From assembly GCF_041677825.1 (NCBI RefSeq), contig NZ_JBAYPG010000008.1, positions 35,376 through 99,375 on the forward strand: DNA of 64,000 nt. Direction: 5' to 3'. The translations under genes and the position numbers were made by a program. Positions 8,542 to 17,189 of the stretch are shown here, one piece after another. The DNA comes from Castellaniella sp041677825. GTDB taxonomy: Bacteria; Pseudomonadota; Gammaproteobacteria; Burkholderiales; Burkholderiaceae_B. The notes beneath the pieces are model-generated. The model did not search any database and was not told the DNA's origin. It saw nothing but the letters and a program-made list of their open reading frames with translations. Every line of letters starts with the position of its first letter. Positions within the stretch are counted from its first letter, which is position 1.

Positions 8542-9936
8542 TCATGGCCTGCGTGTGGACGCATGTGCCAGCAGCGCCGCGCCCGCCGCAGCGACCGCCA
8601 TGAGAGCACAAGTCCAGGCAAATGCCGGGACTGCGCCCACCCCCATTTGTGCCAGGTAGAAGGACCCCAGCGTCGCCACGCCCACGGCACCACCCACCGG
8701 CGCCGTCGTGGTGATGAGCCCGCTCATGTCGGCGGCCTGGGCGACGGGCGTTGCGTTGGTCAAATACACGATCAGCGCGCTGAAATTGAGCCCCAACCCA
8801 AGTCCGCCCAGCGCCAGCAGGGCGGCCAGCAACGCGTCGGCCCCGGGCGCGAACGTGAGACTCACACCCAGTGCTGCATATGCCAGCGCCAGCACGATAC
8901 AGCCAATCAATGGCAGTCGCGGTGCCAGGGGTGGCGTCGCCAGGCGCATCAAGTGCGCTGCCAGGCCGAACGCCGCCACCCACGGTACAAGAATGAGGCC
9001 GGAGAACAATGCGCTGCGCCCGGCGCCGCGTTGCAGGTACTGCGCCAGCGTGAACAGCAGCGCGTAATAAGTGCCGCTGGTCACCAGTAACGCCAGCACA
9101 CCAAAATACACCGTCGGGCGGCGCAGCAATGCCAGATCGACCAAGGGGGCTGCATTGCGGCCACGCGCCTGGCTGCGCAGGAAGAGCGCAAATGCAGGGA
9201 TGCACGCCGCCAGCGCCAGCCACGCAAGTGGCGGCCAACCCGCACTGTGGCCAAGCGAGAGGGGTAGCACCAGGAGCAGCAAGCTGATCGACAACAGCCC
9301 CACCCCCACGGCGTCGAGCGTCTGGGGCGCGCTCTGGCGCTGCGCATCCGGGAGGTAGCGCCACGCCCCTAGGGTCGCGGCCAGACAGATCGGGGCGTTG
9401 ATGATGAAGATCGCGCGCCAGCCGATACCCGCAAGGTCGTACGCCACCAGCACGCCGCCCAGGATTTGCCCGCCTACGGCGCCGACCGACTGTGCCATCG
9501 CCAGCAGCGCCACCGCGTGGGTGCGTGCCTTGCCCTCGAAATTCAGCTGAATCCCGGTGAGTGCCTGCGGGTACATGAGCGCGGCACCGACCCCTTGCGC
9601 CACCCGCGCGGCGATCAGCACCGGGCCATTCGGCGCCAGCGTGCTCGCCAGCGATGCCAGCCCGAACACCGTGCACCCCAGAATGTAGATACGCCGGTAA
9701 CCATGAATGCGCCCGAGCCGCGCGCACGTGACCAGCAATACCGCAAACGGCACGAGATATCCGTCCACCACCCATTGCAGCACCGCGCTGCTGGCCCTGA
9801 ACTCCGCCTGGATGGACGGAATCGTGACGTTCACGATGGTTGCGTCGATCTGTGCCATGAAGGGCGCCACGAGCAGCACGCACAGCAGTGCAGTTCCCGG
9901 TCGCCCGGCCGTCGTTACCAGATGGGTATGCTTCAC
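8542..9936 (-). CDS. MFS drug efflux transporter, DHA2 (EmrB/QacA) family
   Basis: A 464-residue inner-membrane protein with about 14 predicted helices, the size and topology of DHA2 drug:H+ antiporters. Diagnostic segments are FMAQIDATIVNVTIPSIQAE (motif D1 in helix 1), QWVVDGYLVPFAVLL, RLGRIHGYRRIYILG (motif A between helices 2 and 3), ARVAQGVGAALMYPQAL (motif B) and SVGAVGGQILGGVLV (motif C, antiporter signature). Its ATG overlaps the ada stop codon by 4 bp, so the two genes are translationally coupled. This suggests efflux co-induced with alkylation damage. The substrate is unknown. Confidence 0.88.
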   Translation of the reverse strand: MKHTHLVTTAGRPGTALLCVLLVAPFMAQIDATIVNVTIPSIQAEFRASSAVLQWVVDGYLVPFAVLLVTCARLGRIHGYRRIYILGCTVFGLASLASTLAPNGPVLIAARVAQGVGAALMYPQALTGIQLNFEGKARTHAVALLAMAQSVGAVGGQILGGVLVAYDLAGIGWRAIFIINAPICLAATLGAWRYLPDAQRQSAPQTLDAVGVGLLSISLLLLVLPLSLGHSAGWPPLAWLALAACIPAFALFLRSQARGRNAAPLVDLALLRRPTVYFGVLALLVTSGTYYALLFTLAQYLQRGAGRSALFSGLILVPWVAAFGLAAHLMRLATPPLAPRLPLIGCIVLALAYAALGVSLTFAPGADALLAALLALGGLGLGLNFSALIVYLTNATPVAQAADMSGLITTTAPVGGAVGVATLGSFYLAQMGVGAVPAFAWTCALMAVAAAGAALLAHASTRRP

Positions 9937-11021
9937 GATGAGGTGCGATCAAGGTGCTGTGGAAGCTCGGCGGAATCGTCCGCCGGCTGCTCGCGTGCGA
10001 GCAGCGCCTGCTTGCGTGCCACGCCCCAGCGGTAGCCCCCGGGCGCGCCGTCGCGGCGTACTACGCGGTGGCAGGGGATGACCACGGCCACGGGGTTCGC
10101 GCCGCAGGCGTTGGCGACAGCCCGCGTCGCACGCGGCATGCCGAGCCGTGCAGCGACCTCGGCGTAGCTTGCCGTGGCACCGAAAGGGATCGTGCGCAGC
10201 GTTTGCCAGGTGCGTTGCTGAAAGGCGGTGCCGCGCACGTCAAGTGGCAAGTCCTGGCCCATGCACGGCGATTCCACCGAAGCGACGGCAAGCGCCATCC
10301 AGTGCTCGAATTCCGGGTCGCCGCCCACCAGGTGCGCACTGCAGAAGCGATCCTGCAGTTCACGCACCAACGCATCCGGATCATCACCCAGCCACAGGGC
10401 GCACACGCCGCGCGCGGTCGCAGCCACCAGAATTGCGCCAAGCGCGCATGCGCCCACGCCAAAACGGATGGTCTCGCCCGTGCCGCCTGCCCGAAATGCA
10501 TGTGGTGTCATGCCCAGCAGCGCTGTCGAAGCGGCGTAGAATCGGCCACTGGAGCTGAAACCACTATCGTGGATCGCTGTCGTCACGTTGGCGCTGTCGC
10601 GTAGGGCGTTGCGCACGCGGGCCGCCCGGCATGCAACAGCGTATTGGTGCGGCGTTACACCCGTTTCGGCTTTGAAGACACGATGAAAGTGCGAGCGGCT
10701 CAGCCCGACTGCATCGGCGAGTTCGGACAGCGCTGGTGCCGTATCGGCGCGCTCGATCAGGCGGCAGGCACGCACGACCGCCGTGGTGTGCCTGGCCGCA
10801 GGCGCCTTGGGGTGGCAACGCAGGCACGCGCGATAGCCCGCAAGTTCTGCGGCTTCGGGCGTGGCATGGAACACCACGTTGTGACGCGCCGGAAGGCGGG
10901 CAGGGCAGCCCGGGCGGCAATAAATGCCGGTTGATTTCACTGCATACCAGAAGGCACCCACAGCGCGCGTGTCGCGCTGCTGCACGGCCTGCCAGCGCTC
11001 GGCGTCAGTTGTGTAGGGCAT
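9933..11021 (-). CDS. ada: Ada: bifunctional methylphosphotriester/O6-methylguanine methyltransferase and transcriptional activator
   Basis: A 362-residue alkylation-response protein. Domain 1 (about residues 1-75) carries the zinc-binding methyl-acceptor cysteines in GIYCRPGCPARLPAR and YRACLRCHPKA. Domain 2 is an AraC-type helix-turn-helix (LSELADAVGLSRSHFHRVFK, GVTPHQY). Domain 3 is the suicidal O6-methylguanine methyltransferase with the active-site motif VVIPCHRVVRRDG. The ATG at 11021 is chosen because GAGG lies nine bases upstream; the ATG at 11030 abuts that site. Methylated Ada normally activates its own operon. Here that operon includes a DHA2 efflux pump instead of the usual alkB or alkA. 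Confidence 0.94.
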   Translation of the reverse strand: MPYTTDAERWQAVQQRDTRAVGAFWYAVKSTGIYCRPGCPARLPARHNVVFHATPEAAELAGYRACLRCHPKAPAARHTTAVVRACRLIERADTAPALSELADAVGLSRSHFHRVFKAETGVTPHQYAVACRAARVRNALRDSANVTTAIHDSGFSSSGRFYAASTALLGMTPHAFRAGGTGETIRFGVGACALGAILVAATARGVCALWLGDDPDALVRELQDRFCSAHLVGGDPEFEHWMALAVASVESPCMGQDLPLDVRGTAFQQRTWQTLRTIPFGATASYAEVAARLGMPRATRAVANACGANPVAVVIPCHRVVRRDGAPGGYRWGVARKQALLAREQPADDSAELPQHLDRTSS

Positions 11022-11127
11022 CACGCGCATCCTCGTTGTCCGTCATGTGTGCAGGATGGCGCATGCGGCGCAATTGCGCACCTCGAAACGTCTCTGCAAA
11101 TTGCATCTGCATTGCATCGGTGAAGGG

Positions 11128-11319
11128 CTACTTCACGATTTCCATCAGCCTGCCAAAGTCATCGACCACATCGTACCTGACGTTCTCGGGGGCGCCTTTT
11201 TTTGGGCCAACCGTCTACGCGATCATCTTTTGTTCGACATCTTCTTCTCTCTCTTGCTGATGCTCGGCACGCAAAGGCGCAAAGGAAGAGGATTCCTGCT
11301 GCTGGCGACCTTGCTGCAT
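11128..11319 (-). pseudogene. Small charged protein gene interrupted by one in-frame amber stop
   Basis: On the minus strand an ATG at 11319, preceded by GAAGTGAG, opens a 35-codon frame that is Gln/Glu-rich (HQQEREEEDVEQKMIA). It stops at TAG (11215-11217) and continues in the same frame for 28 codons that look like a normal protein end (KKGAPENVRYDVVDDFGRLM) before TAG at 11128-11130. Removing the first TAG gives one 63-residue protein, so a single nonsense mutation, or less likely readthrough, is the simplest reading. I do not recognise the family. The rest of 11040-11502 shows no other gene; it is more AT-rich just before hipB. Confidence 0.35.
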
Positions 11320-11508
11320 CGCTCACTTCACAGACAAACCGTGCTTGTGTCTGGCGGTTGCCTGTCGACACATGGCCGCAGCACCCCCGACTCACGAAAG
11401 TTGACGTAACGATACGATGGTCACTGCCTGATCGCTCGCGTCCGCTATCCCAGTCACTTATTTTCAAGAGCAGATAAAGAGCATTACAATGTCACTTAAA
11501 TAGTGCTC

Positions 11509-11841
11509 ATGTCATTAAGAGTTATGGAATCGACTTTTAATCTCGCAACTTTCACAGAAATTCTACAGGCCTTGGGTACTCGTTTACGCGAGCAGCGGCT
11601 TGCCCAGTCGCTTACGCAGCGCGAACTGGCGCAAATGGCCGGGCTGTCGTTGGGGGCGTTGCGCAAACTCGAAACTGACGGGCAGTGCTCGCTGGAAACA
11701 CTGATCCGCGTCACGCAGGCGCTTGGGTTGCAGGGGGAGCTGGACGATCTATTCGTACTCAAACGGCAATCCATCGCCCAGATGGAGCAGGCTGAGCTTG
11801 CCCGCCGACGCCAGCGTGCGCCGCGCAGGAAAACATCATGA
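11509..11841 (+). CDS. hipB: HipB-type antitoxin, XRE helix-turn-helix protein
   Basis: A 110-residue DNA-binding protein with one Cro/C1-type helix-turn-helix in its middle (RLREQRLAQSLTQRELAQMA, LSLGALRKLETDGQCSLETL) and a basic tail (ARRRQRAPRRKTS). Its stop overlaps the next ATG by 4 bp (ATGA), the standard layout of hipBA modules, in which HipB neutralises HipA and represses the operon. The start is uncertain: GTG 11503, ATG 11509 and ATG 11524 are all in frame, and only the last has a weak AAGAG upstream. The preceding 100 bp is AT-rich compared with its surroundings, as expected for an autoregulated promoter. Confidence 0.82.
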   Translation: MSLRVMESTFNLATFTEILQALGTRLREQRLAQSLTQRELAQMAGLSLGALRKLETDGQCSLETLIRVTQALGLQGELDDLFVLKRQSIAQMEQAELARRRQRAPRRKTS

Positions 11842-13061
11842 AGTTGCTTACTGTGCATTATTGCGGCTGGGGAGAAGACTGGCCCTTGGGGCGCCTGGCT
11901 GATGACGGTCAATCCCTGCTCTTCGAATATTCCCCCGAAGCCCTGGATCAGGATCTGGAACTGTCACCCTTGCACCTCAAGCTGCGTGCAGATGCCTACG
12001 GAAGTTTTCCGGCCCATTTGCATCGACTCCCTGGCTTGATCGCCGACAGCCTGCCTGACGGCTGGGGTTTGCTGCTGATGGATCGCCTGTTCCGTCAACA
12101 GGGCTTGCGTCATCCCCGGCCGCTGGACCGGCTGGCCTTCATTGGTGAGCGCGCCATGGGCGCGTTACGCTTCGTTCCGGCAAGCGAGGCCGGTGTACAG
12201 GAGCCCGACTGGTCCTTGCTGGCGCTGGCCGAGCAAAGCCGGCTGGCGCTTGCGGGCGAGGCGGGTGCCACCCTGCGTGAACTCGCGCTCACCGGCGGTT
12301 CGCCCCAAGGGGCCCGACCCAAGGCGTTGGTGCAGTACGACGTCGCGACGGGTCACGTCAGCACTCGCTCGGATGCGCCCGGCAGTCCCTGGTTGGTCAA
12401 GTTTCCGGCGCGGAACGAACACAAGGAAGTCTGTGCCATCGAGCAGCTCTATGCCGAGCTGGCTCGTGATTGCGGACTGGATGTACCCGAAAGCCGCTGG
12501 TTCGACCTTGGTCCTGAACTGGCCGCCTTCGGCGTCGCGCGCTTCGACCGGGAGGGTGGGCAACGTGTCCCGATGCAGAGTCTGGCTGGATTGCTGCAGG
12601 TGGATTTCCGATTACCTGGCGCAACCGACTACACTGCCCTTCTGCGGGCTACCCGCTTTTTGACACGAGACGAACGCGAAGTCGAGAAAGCCTACACGCG
12701 AGCAGTCTTCAATGTGCTGTTCCGCAATCGTGATGACCACCCCAAGAACTTCGCCTGGCGTCTCGGGCGTGACCGGCGCTGGCGTCTGGCGCCGGCATTC
12801 GATCTGACCTTCAGCGAAGGCCCGATGGGCCAGCACCACCTGGACGTTTGCGGTGAAGGTGCTGCCATCGAACGTCGGCATCTGTTGCGCTTGGCGAAGG
12901 AAGGTGGCGTCCCGACGAAACGGGCGAAAGAGGCTATCGACCGGATGTTGCTGCAGGCAAGTTCATTGGGCGAGCGGTTTGAGCGCGCTCCGATCAGGCA
13001 GATGATGGCACAGGAGATCAAATCTGCCATTGACGCCTGTCGCCTGCGCCTGCAATGCTGA
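11838..13061 (+). CDS. hipA: HipA-type toxin, Ser/Thr kinase
   Basis: A 407-residue member of the HipA kinase family. In the type protein it phosphorylates glutamyl-tRNA synthetase and stalls translation. Visible elements are the N-terminal subdomain (PGLIADSLPDGWG, RLAFIGERAMGALRFVP), the nucleotide loop TGGSPQGARPKALV, the ATP-binding lysine in WLVKFPARNEHKE, the catalytic loop FNVLFRNRDDHPKNFAW and the metal-binding motif LAPAFDLTFS. All key kinase residues appear intact, so the toxin is probably active. It is co-transcribed and overlapping with the antitoxin. The ~400 bp upstream and ~520 bp downstream hold only fragments, fitting an acquired module. Confidence 0.9.
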   Translation: MKLLTVHYCGWGEDWPLGRLADDGQSLLFEYSPEALDQDLELSPLHLKLRADAYGSFPAHLHRLPGLIADSLPDGWGLLLMDRLFRQQGLRHPRPLDRLAFIGERAMGALRFVPASEAGVQEPDWSLLALAEQSRLALAGEAGATLRELALTGGSPQGARPKALVQYDVATGHVSTRSDAPGSPWLVKFPARNEHKEVCAIEQLYAELARDCGLDVPESRWFDLGPELAAFGVARFDREGGQRVPMQSLAGLLQVDFRLPGATDYTALLRATRFLTRDEREVEKAYTRAVFNVLFRNRDDHPKNFAWRLGRDRRWRLAPAFDLTFSEGPMGQHHLDVCGEGAAIERRHLLRLAKEGGVPTKRAKEAIDRMLLQASSLGERFERAPIRQMMAQEIKSAIDACRLRLQC

Positions 13062-13226
13062 GGTTGTCAGCGGTGGCCCAATGACCGATCATGCATCAGA
13101 TGTTTTCTGAGGGCGTATGAACGATGTTGTTTGGGTAGGTTATGGATGGACATCCTCGGCACCGATATGACCCCCTAGCGTGACGAGGAAGCTGACGGCA
13201 ATCAGTTCGCGCTATATGACCGTTAG

Positions 13227-13403
13227 CGGTATACAGCGCGAAAATCCTGTCGTGCAGTGGCCCGTACGCCGGCGGCAAGGCCGGCGGCGAGCGCAGCGTG
13301 TGCCACGCTCTCGGACCGCGCGTTCTACGCGCCGCTGGGCAGTTTCAAGCGGCATGAAGCCGCGCTGCGCCGCAAGCGCTTACTCAGGAACCCACCGAAG
13401 TGA
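13227..13403 (+). other. Open frame without clear start, possible degraded gene tail
   Basis: Within the ~520 bp gap after hipA (13062-13583), one frame is open from just after a TAG at 13224 to a TGA at 13401. It encodes a basic stretch ending FKRHEAALRRKRLLRNPPK. No convincing start or ribosome site is visible, so it may be the remnant of a gene disrupted during integration of the neighbouring module. I do not assign a family. The remainder of the gap holds no other feature that I can support. Confidence 0.2.
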
Positions 13404-13583
13404 GCCAGCCCTGTCGGGCTGAACACAGCAGGAATCCCCTTTCTTTGCACCCTTGGGTGCCGAGCATCAGCGAGACGGAGGGGAGGATGTCAATTCATTG
13501 CAGCAAGAAGTGTTGGATATCGGCAGCAATGCCGCATATGGATGTCGTTCAAATCTCATGCTCGTCAGGGGGTGCACAGACCA

Positions 13584-13862
13584 ATGAAAAACGCCATGAA
13601 AGCCTTGGCCACAGGGGTGCTCGGGGGCTGTCTGTTGACGTCACTTGCCCTGGCTGCAGAGGCCGATTGCCACGCGATTCAGAATCAGGACAAGAAAAAC
13701 ATCTGCCTGGCGCGCACAACGGGGCGATCGGCATACTGCCATGCAGTCAGGCACCAGGATGAAAGGAACTTCTGCCTGGCAGTGCTGACTTCCAGGAGCG
13801 CCTACTGTTATTCCATTCGAGACGACGATCGCAGGAAAATGTGCCTGGCGCTGATCCGGTGA
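13584..13862 (+). CDS. Small secreted protein with three tandem Cys-repeats
   Basis: A 92-residue protein. The ATG at 13584 opens a Sec signal peptide (MKNAMKALATGVLGGCLLTS then LALAA-EA). The mature ~65 residues are almost entirely three copies of a ~23-residue unit: CHAIQNQDKKNICLA, CHAVRHQDERNFCLA and CYSIRDDDRRKMCLA, joined by TTGRSAY and LTSRSAY linkers. Each unit has a Cys pair 12 residues apart (C-x11-C), giving six mature cysteines that could form disulfides or bind metal or heme. I do not recognise a named family. It stands alone, with an AGGGGG-type site about 10 bases upstream. Confidence 0.68.
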   Translation: MKNAMKALATGVLGGCLLTSLALAAEADCHAIQNQDKKNICLARTTGRSAYCHAVRHQDERNFCLAVLTSRSAYCYSIRDDDRRKMCLALIR

Positions 13863-13984
13863 CCTGTGGCAAGTCGCTGCCGGGGCCTGCTGCTGCGAAG
13901 ACAAGCCGCCGGGGCGCATCGACAGGATCTCGGCTGGGCCCGATCCGACCGCATGGCTGAGTCGGGCCAGGCTGCGGGTCATGC

Positions 13985-15250
13985 TCAGAACCAGGTCGAT
14001 ATCGCACCCACGATGTCGTGGGCATCGTTTCGAACCAGGATGCGTCGCCATTTGTCGAAGGTCAGGCAGGGATGCGACATGCCGAGCAGGATGGCATCCC
14101 CGGCCTGCACGGGCGAATCGGCCGGGCAGCGGATGTGGGTGTGCTGGTCGTTCAGGTCGACCACGCTGTGCCCGGGCAGGGGCAGCGGGCCTGTCGCCGA
14201 CTCGCCGAAGCGCACCATGCCCAGCACCACGGGCAGGTCATCGGGTGAGATGTCGCGCTTGCCTGCATTGACGATGATTCTTTCGCGCTCGGGGCGCGAC
14301 AGCACATAGCCCCAGACCTCGAGGGCATTCAACAGACCATGGCCGCGCTGGCCGATGGCCGGATTGCGGGCCATGATCTCGCTGAAGTACCGCTGATACA
14401 GGCCTGCGTCGTGCGTCAGGTAGCACCCGCTGCGCGTGAGCACCCGGGTGCCGGCCGGCAGCGTGCCCACATCGGTTTCATCGAAGACCAGGTCATAGAA
14501 GGCCGATCCGCCCACCGAGAACAGCGTCTGGCCAGGCGCGAAATGGCCTGCCTCGTGGCACGCGTGCATCAGATCGACCATCGACTGGAGAAATGCCCGG
14601 ATCAGGGCGGCTTGTGATTCGCCGGGGCCGGCGTGGATATAGCCTTCGAACCCCTCGATGCCGATCAGATCGAGGACGGGGCTGGCGGCAACGCGGGCCG
14701 CCAGTGCCAGGGCTTCGTCTGCCGTACGGCAGCCGCAGCGCCCGCCCGGATAGCCCAGTTCGACCAGCACCTGCAGACGCCTGTCCAGGCCCATGGCCTG
14801 CGCCTGCGCTTCGATGGCCTGGATGTTTTGTTCGTTATCGACCAGGAAAATGAATTCGAAGCCGGGATCGGCCTGCATTTCCTGGATGATGTACCGAATC
14901 AGGGGCCCGCCCACGAGCTGGTTGGCGTAGAAAATGCGCTGGATGCCGAAGGCCCGCGCCACCCGGACCTGATGCCCGGTGGCCAGCGTGATGGCCCAGG
15001 CGCCTGCCTTGATCTGCATCTGGAACAGTTCCGGGCTCATCGTCGTCTTGCCATGGGGGGCGAACAGGGCCCCCTTGTCGTCGACCAGGCTTTGCATCCA
15101 TGCCAGGTTGTTTTCAAGGGCGCTGCGATCCAGGACGCAGACCGGGAGGTCGAGATCCTCATGCAGGAGATTCCAGCGCTGGTGGGCGATGGCTTGTGCA
15201 TCGACGCAGGCGTAGGGCGGAATGCCCTTGGTGGTGTGTTCAAGCAGCAT
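13985..15250 (-). CDS. DSD1-family PLP enzyme (D-serine dehydratase / D-threonine aldolase-like)
   Basis: A 421-residue fold-type III PLP enzyme. The N-terminal alanine-racemase-like barrel carries the cofactor lysine in FAPHGKTTMSPELFQ. Other family landmarks are LGYPGGRCGCRT, GIEGFEGYIHAGPG and SVGGSAFYDLV. The C-terminal beta-domain carries the metal-ligand motif DQHTHIRC and then MSHPCLTFDKW, the His/Cys pair that binds zinc or another divalent ion in D-serine dehydratases and D-threonine aldolases. It probably eliminates or cleaves a D-3-hydroxy amino acid or a related compound. It sits at the distal end of the minus-strand catabolic run, 48 bp after dctM, so its substrate may be delivered by the TRAP system. 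Confidence 0.82.
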   Translation of the reverse strand: MLLEHTTKGIPPYACVDAQAIAHQRWNLLHEDLDLPVCVLDRSALENNLAWMQSLVDDKGALFAPHGKTTMSPELFQMQIKAGAWAITLATGHQVRVARAFGIQRIFYANQLVGGPLIRYIIQEMQADPGFEFIFLVDNEQNIQAIEAQAQAMGLDRRLQVLVELGYPGGRCGCRTADEALALAARVAASPVLDLIGIEGFEGYIHAGPGESQAALIRAFLQSMVDLMHACHEAGHFAPGQTLFSVGGSAFYDLVFDETDVGTLPAGTRVLTRSGCYLTHDAGLYQRYFSEIMARNPAIGQRGHGLLNALEVWGYVLSRPERERIIVNAGKRDISPDDLPVVLGMVRFGESATGPLPLPGHSVVDLNDQHTHIRCPADSPVQAGDAILLGMSHPCLTFDKWRRILVRNDAHDIVGAISTWF

Positions 15251-15298
15251 GGTGCGCGGGCTCCGTCCCGAGTTCGATTTGGGTATTGTGCCAGCCTG

Positions 15299-16579
15299 TC
15301 ACATGCCCAGGACCCTGGGCAGCCACATCACCAGGCCCGGCAGCAGACAGACCAGCAGCACGATGACGATCTGGCTGAAGATGAAGGGGATGACTTCGCG
15401 GATGGCATGTTCGTAGGGCACATTGCTGATGCGCGCCGTCGTCATCAGGGACATGCCTACCGGCGGGGTCAGATTGCCGATGTTCAGGGCCAGGATGATG
15501 ACCATGGCGACGTGCAAAGGGTCGAAACCCAGGGTGATGAGTGCGGGCACCAGCACCGGCCCGGCCACCACCACCGCCGGAATGACATCGATGAACATCC
15601 CGAGCACGATCAGGAACGCCACGACGATGAACAGCTCGATGGTTCGGTTCGAACTGAGCGAGGCGATGAAGTGGGCCGACTCGGCCGCCAGGCCGCTGCG
15701 CGTGATGAGCCAGCCCAGCAGGGTGGCCGCGCCCAGCAGCAGGAAGACCACGCCCGAGAACGAGATGGTCGCAACGACGGATTCCCAGATGTCGCGCAGC
15801 GTCAGGGTCCGGTAGATGACCGTACCCAGCAGCAGGGCCATCAGGGCACCCAGGGCGCTGGCATCGGTCACGGTCGTGATGCCGAACAGGATGCCGCCCA
15901 GGATGACGATGGGAATGGCCATGGTGGGCGCGGCCCGCAGGCCGGTCTGCAGGATGCGGCGCAGGCGGATGGGATCATGGCGCGGGTAGTTCCTGCGCAC
16001 CGAGATCCAGAAGCTCAGCACCAGCAGGGACAGTGCCATCAGCAGCCCCGGGATCACGCCGGCCGCAAACAGCGCGGTGACCGACACGTTCTGCATCGAC
16101 GAGGCATACACGATCATCACGATACTGGGCGGAATGATAGGGCCGATGATCGACCCGCTTGCCGTGACCGCAGCGCAGTAGGCCGCGCTGTAGCCTTCTT
16201 TCTTCATGGATGGGATCAGCGTCTTGCCAATGGCAATGGCGTCGGTGACCGCTGCGCCCGTGATACCCGCAAACAGCATGCTGACCACGACGTTGATGTG
16301 CGACAGCGCGCCCGGAACAGTGCCGAACAGACTGTTGCTGAAGTCCACCAGGCGGCTGGTGAGCTGCGAGCGGTTCATCAGTTCGGCGGTCAGGATGAAG
16401 AATGGGATGGCGATCAGGACGTAATCGGAGATCCCGGCAAAGAACTGGTACGGGAGGATGATCAGCTGGTTCAGGCCCCCCAGGCCAAGAACCCCGGAGA
16501 GTGCCCCGAAAATCATGACGATGCCGATGGGGGCGCCGATGATGAGGAACGCCGCGAACGCGGTCAGGGCTGCAGTCAT
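15299..16579 (-). CDS. dctM: TRAP transporter large permease, DctM family
   Basis: A 426-residue inner-membrane protein with about 12-13 predicted helices; it is the transport channel of a TRAP system. The ATG at 16579 overlaps the dctQ stop by 4 bp, so the upstream in-frame extension is rejected. Family motifs include ALSGVLGLGGLNQLI, FFILTAELMNRSQLTSRLVD, GTVPGALSHINVVVSMLFAG, ASGSIIGPIIPPSIVMIVYA and LTPPVGMSLMTTA. TRAP systems use the sodium or proton gradient to import carboxylates and other acids captured by the periplasmic DctP. Confidence 0.93.
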   Translation of the reverse strand: MTAALTAFAAFLIIGAPIGIVMIFGALSGVLGLGGLNQLIILPYQFFAGISDYVLIAIPFFILTAELMNRSQLTSRLVDFSNSLFGTVPGALSHINVVVSMLFAGITGAAVTDAIAIGKTLIPSMKKEGYSAAYCAAVTASGSIIGPIIPPSIVMIVYASSMQNVSVTALFAAGVIPGLLMALSLLVLSFWISVRRNYPRHDPIRLRRILQTGLRAAPTMAIPIVILGGILFGITTVTDASALGALMALLLGTVIYRTLTLRDIWESVVATISFSGVVFLLLGAATLLGWLITRSGLAAESAHFIASLSSNRTIELFIVVAFLIVLGMFIDVIPAVVVAGPVLVPALITLGFDPLHVAMVIILALNIGNLTPPVGMSLMTTARISNVPYEHAIREVIPFIFSQIVIVLLVCLLPGLVMWLPRVLGM

Positions 16580-17091
16580 GGGGTGAGCTCCCGTTCGAGT
16601 TCCTCGACGATGGAATGCGTGGCCAGCAGTTGTGGCCCGGCCAGCAAGTGGATGCAATAGACCAGGCCGGTGACCGGTAGCGCAGCGGCAGGCCAGCGCC
16701 CGGAAATCTGCAGCGAGCTCGAGATCATGATCATCTGGTCGGACGACAGCATGAATTCATAGCCGTAGACCAGCAGCAGGATCCCCAGCAGGCCCACCAG
16801 CACGTAATTGACGTGGCGCAGCAACGCAGCCACGCGGGCCGGAACCCGATCGACCAGGAAGGACATGGCGATGTGTTCGCCGTATTTCAGGGCGACCGTG
16901 GTGCTCAGGGCTGCCACCCATGGCAGCAGGACCTGGTTGATGCCTATGGCCCAGGTCAGTGAGGTGTTTGTCGTGTATTTGTAGCCCGCTGCGAGAATGG
17001 TGATGCCGAAGATGACGGTGAGCAGCAACGCGGCCAGGACAATCACGACACGGTTGGCGGCATCGCTGATGCGGACGGCTGGAGATGGCAT
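16576..17091 (-). CDS. dctQ: TRAP transporter small permease, DctQ family
   Basis: A 171-residue four-helix membrane protein, the usual size for DctQ. The characteristic helices run from VVIVLAALLLTVIFGITILA through WVAALSTTVALKYGEHIAMS (with the conserved W-x10-K-x-G-E-H-I pattern) to YCIHLLAGPQLLATHS. It is translationally coupled to dctM (ATGA overlap) and lies 98 bp downstream of dctP. That gap contains two strong hairpins, a layout that typically leaves less permease than binding protein. Confidence 0.88.
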   Translation of the reverse strand: MPSPAVRISDAANRVVIVLAALLLTVIFGITILAAGYKYTTNTSLTWAIGINQVLLPWVAALSTTVALKYGEHIAMSFLVDRVPARVAALLRHVNYVLVGLLGILLLVYGYEFMLSSDQMIMISSSLQISGRWPAAALPVTGLVYCIHLLAGPQLLATHSIVEELERELTP

Positions 17092-17108
17092 GGGGAAGGT
17101 CCCGTGCG

Positions 17109-17178
17109 CTGCGGCCGGGTGACCGGCCGCAGGTATGGTGAAGCATCGCGACCGGCTACGGAAACCGGTGTGCGATGC
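17109..17178. promoter_or_regulatory. Two intercistronic stem-loops between dctP and dctQ
   Basis: The first is a perfect 10-bp stem, CTGCGGCCGG / CCGGCCGCAG, with a GTGA loop (17109-17132). The second pairs GCATCGC at 17143-17149 with GCGATGC at 17172-17178, with an inner ACCGG/CCGGT stem. No T-run follows. They probably slow exonuclease decay or partially terminate transcription after the binding-protein gene. Confidence 0.6.
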
Positions 17179-17189
17179 GCTATGTGTGC

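Noticed and set aside
8489..9952. 487-residue minus-strand frame over the DHA2 exporter
   Set aside because: It is the same strand in a different frame, Arg/Gly/His-rich, while the overlapping exporter frame has clear helices and motifs.
14633..16660. A 675-residue open frame on the plus strand
   Set aside because: It lies antisense to the DSD1-type gene and dctM, is full of Asp/His/Gln/Gly runs typical of antisense frames in GC-rich DNA, and has no recognisable domain.
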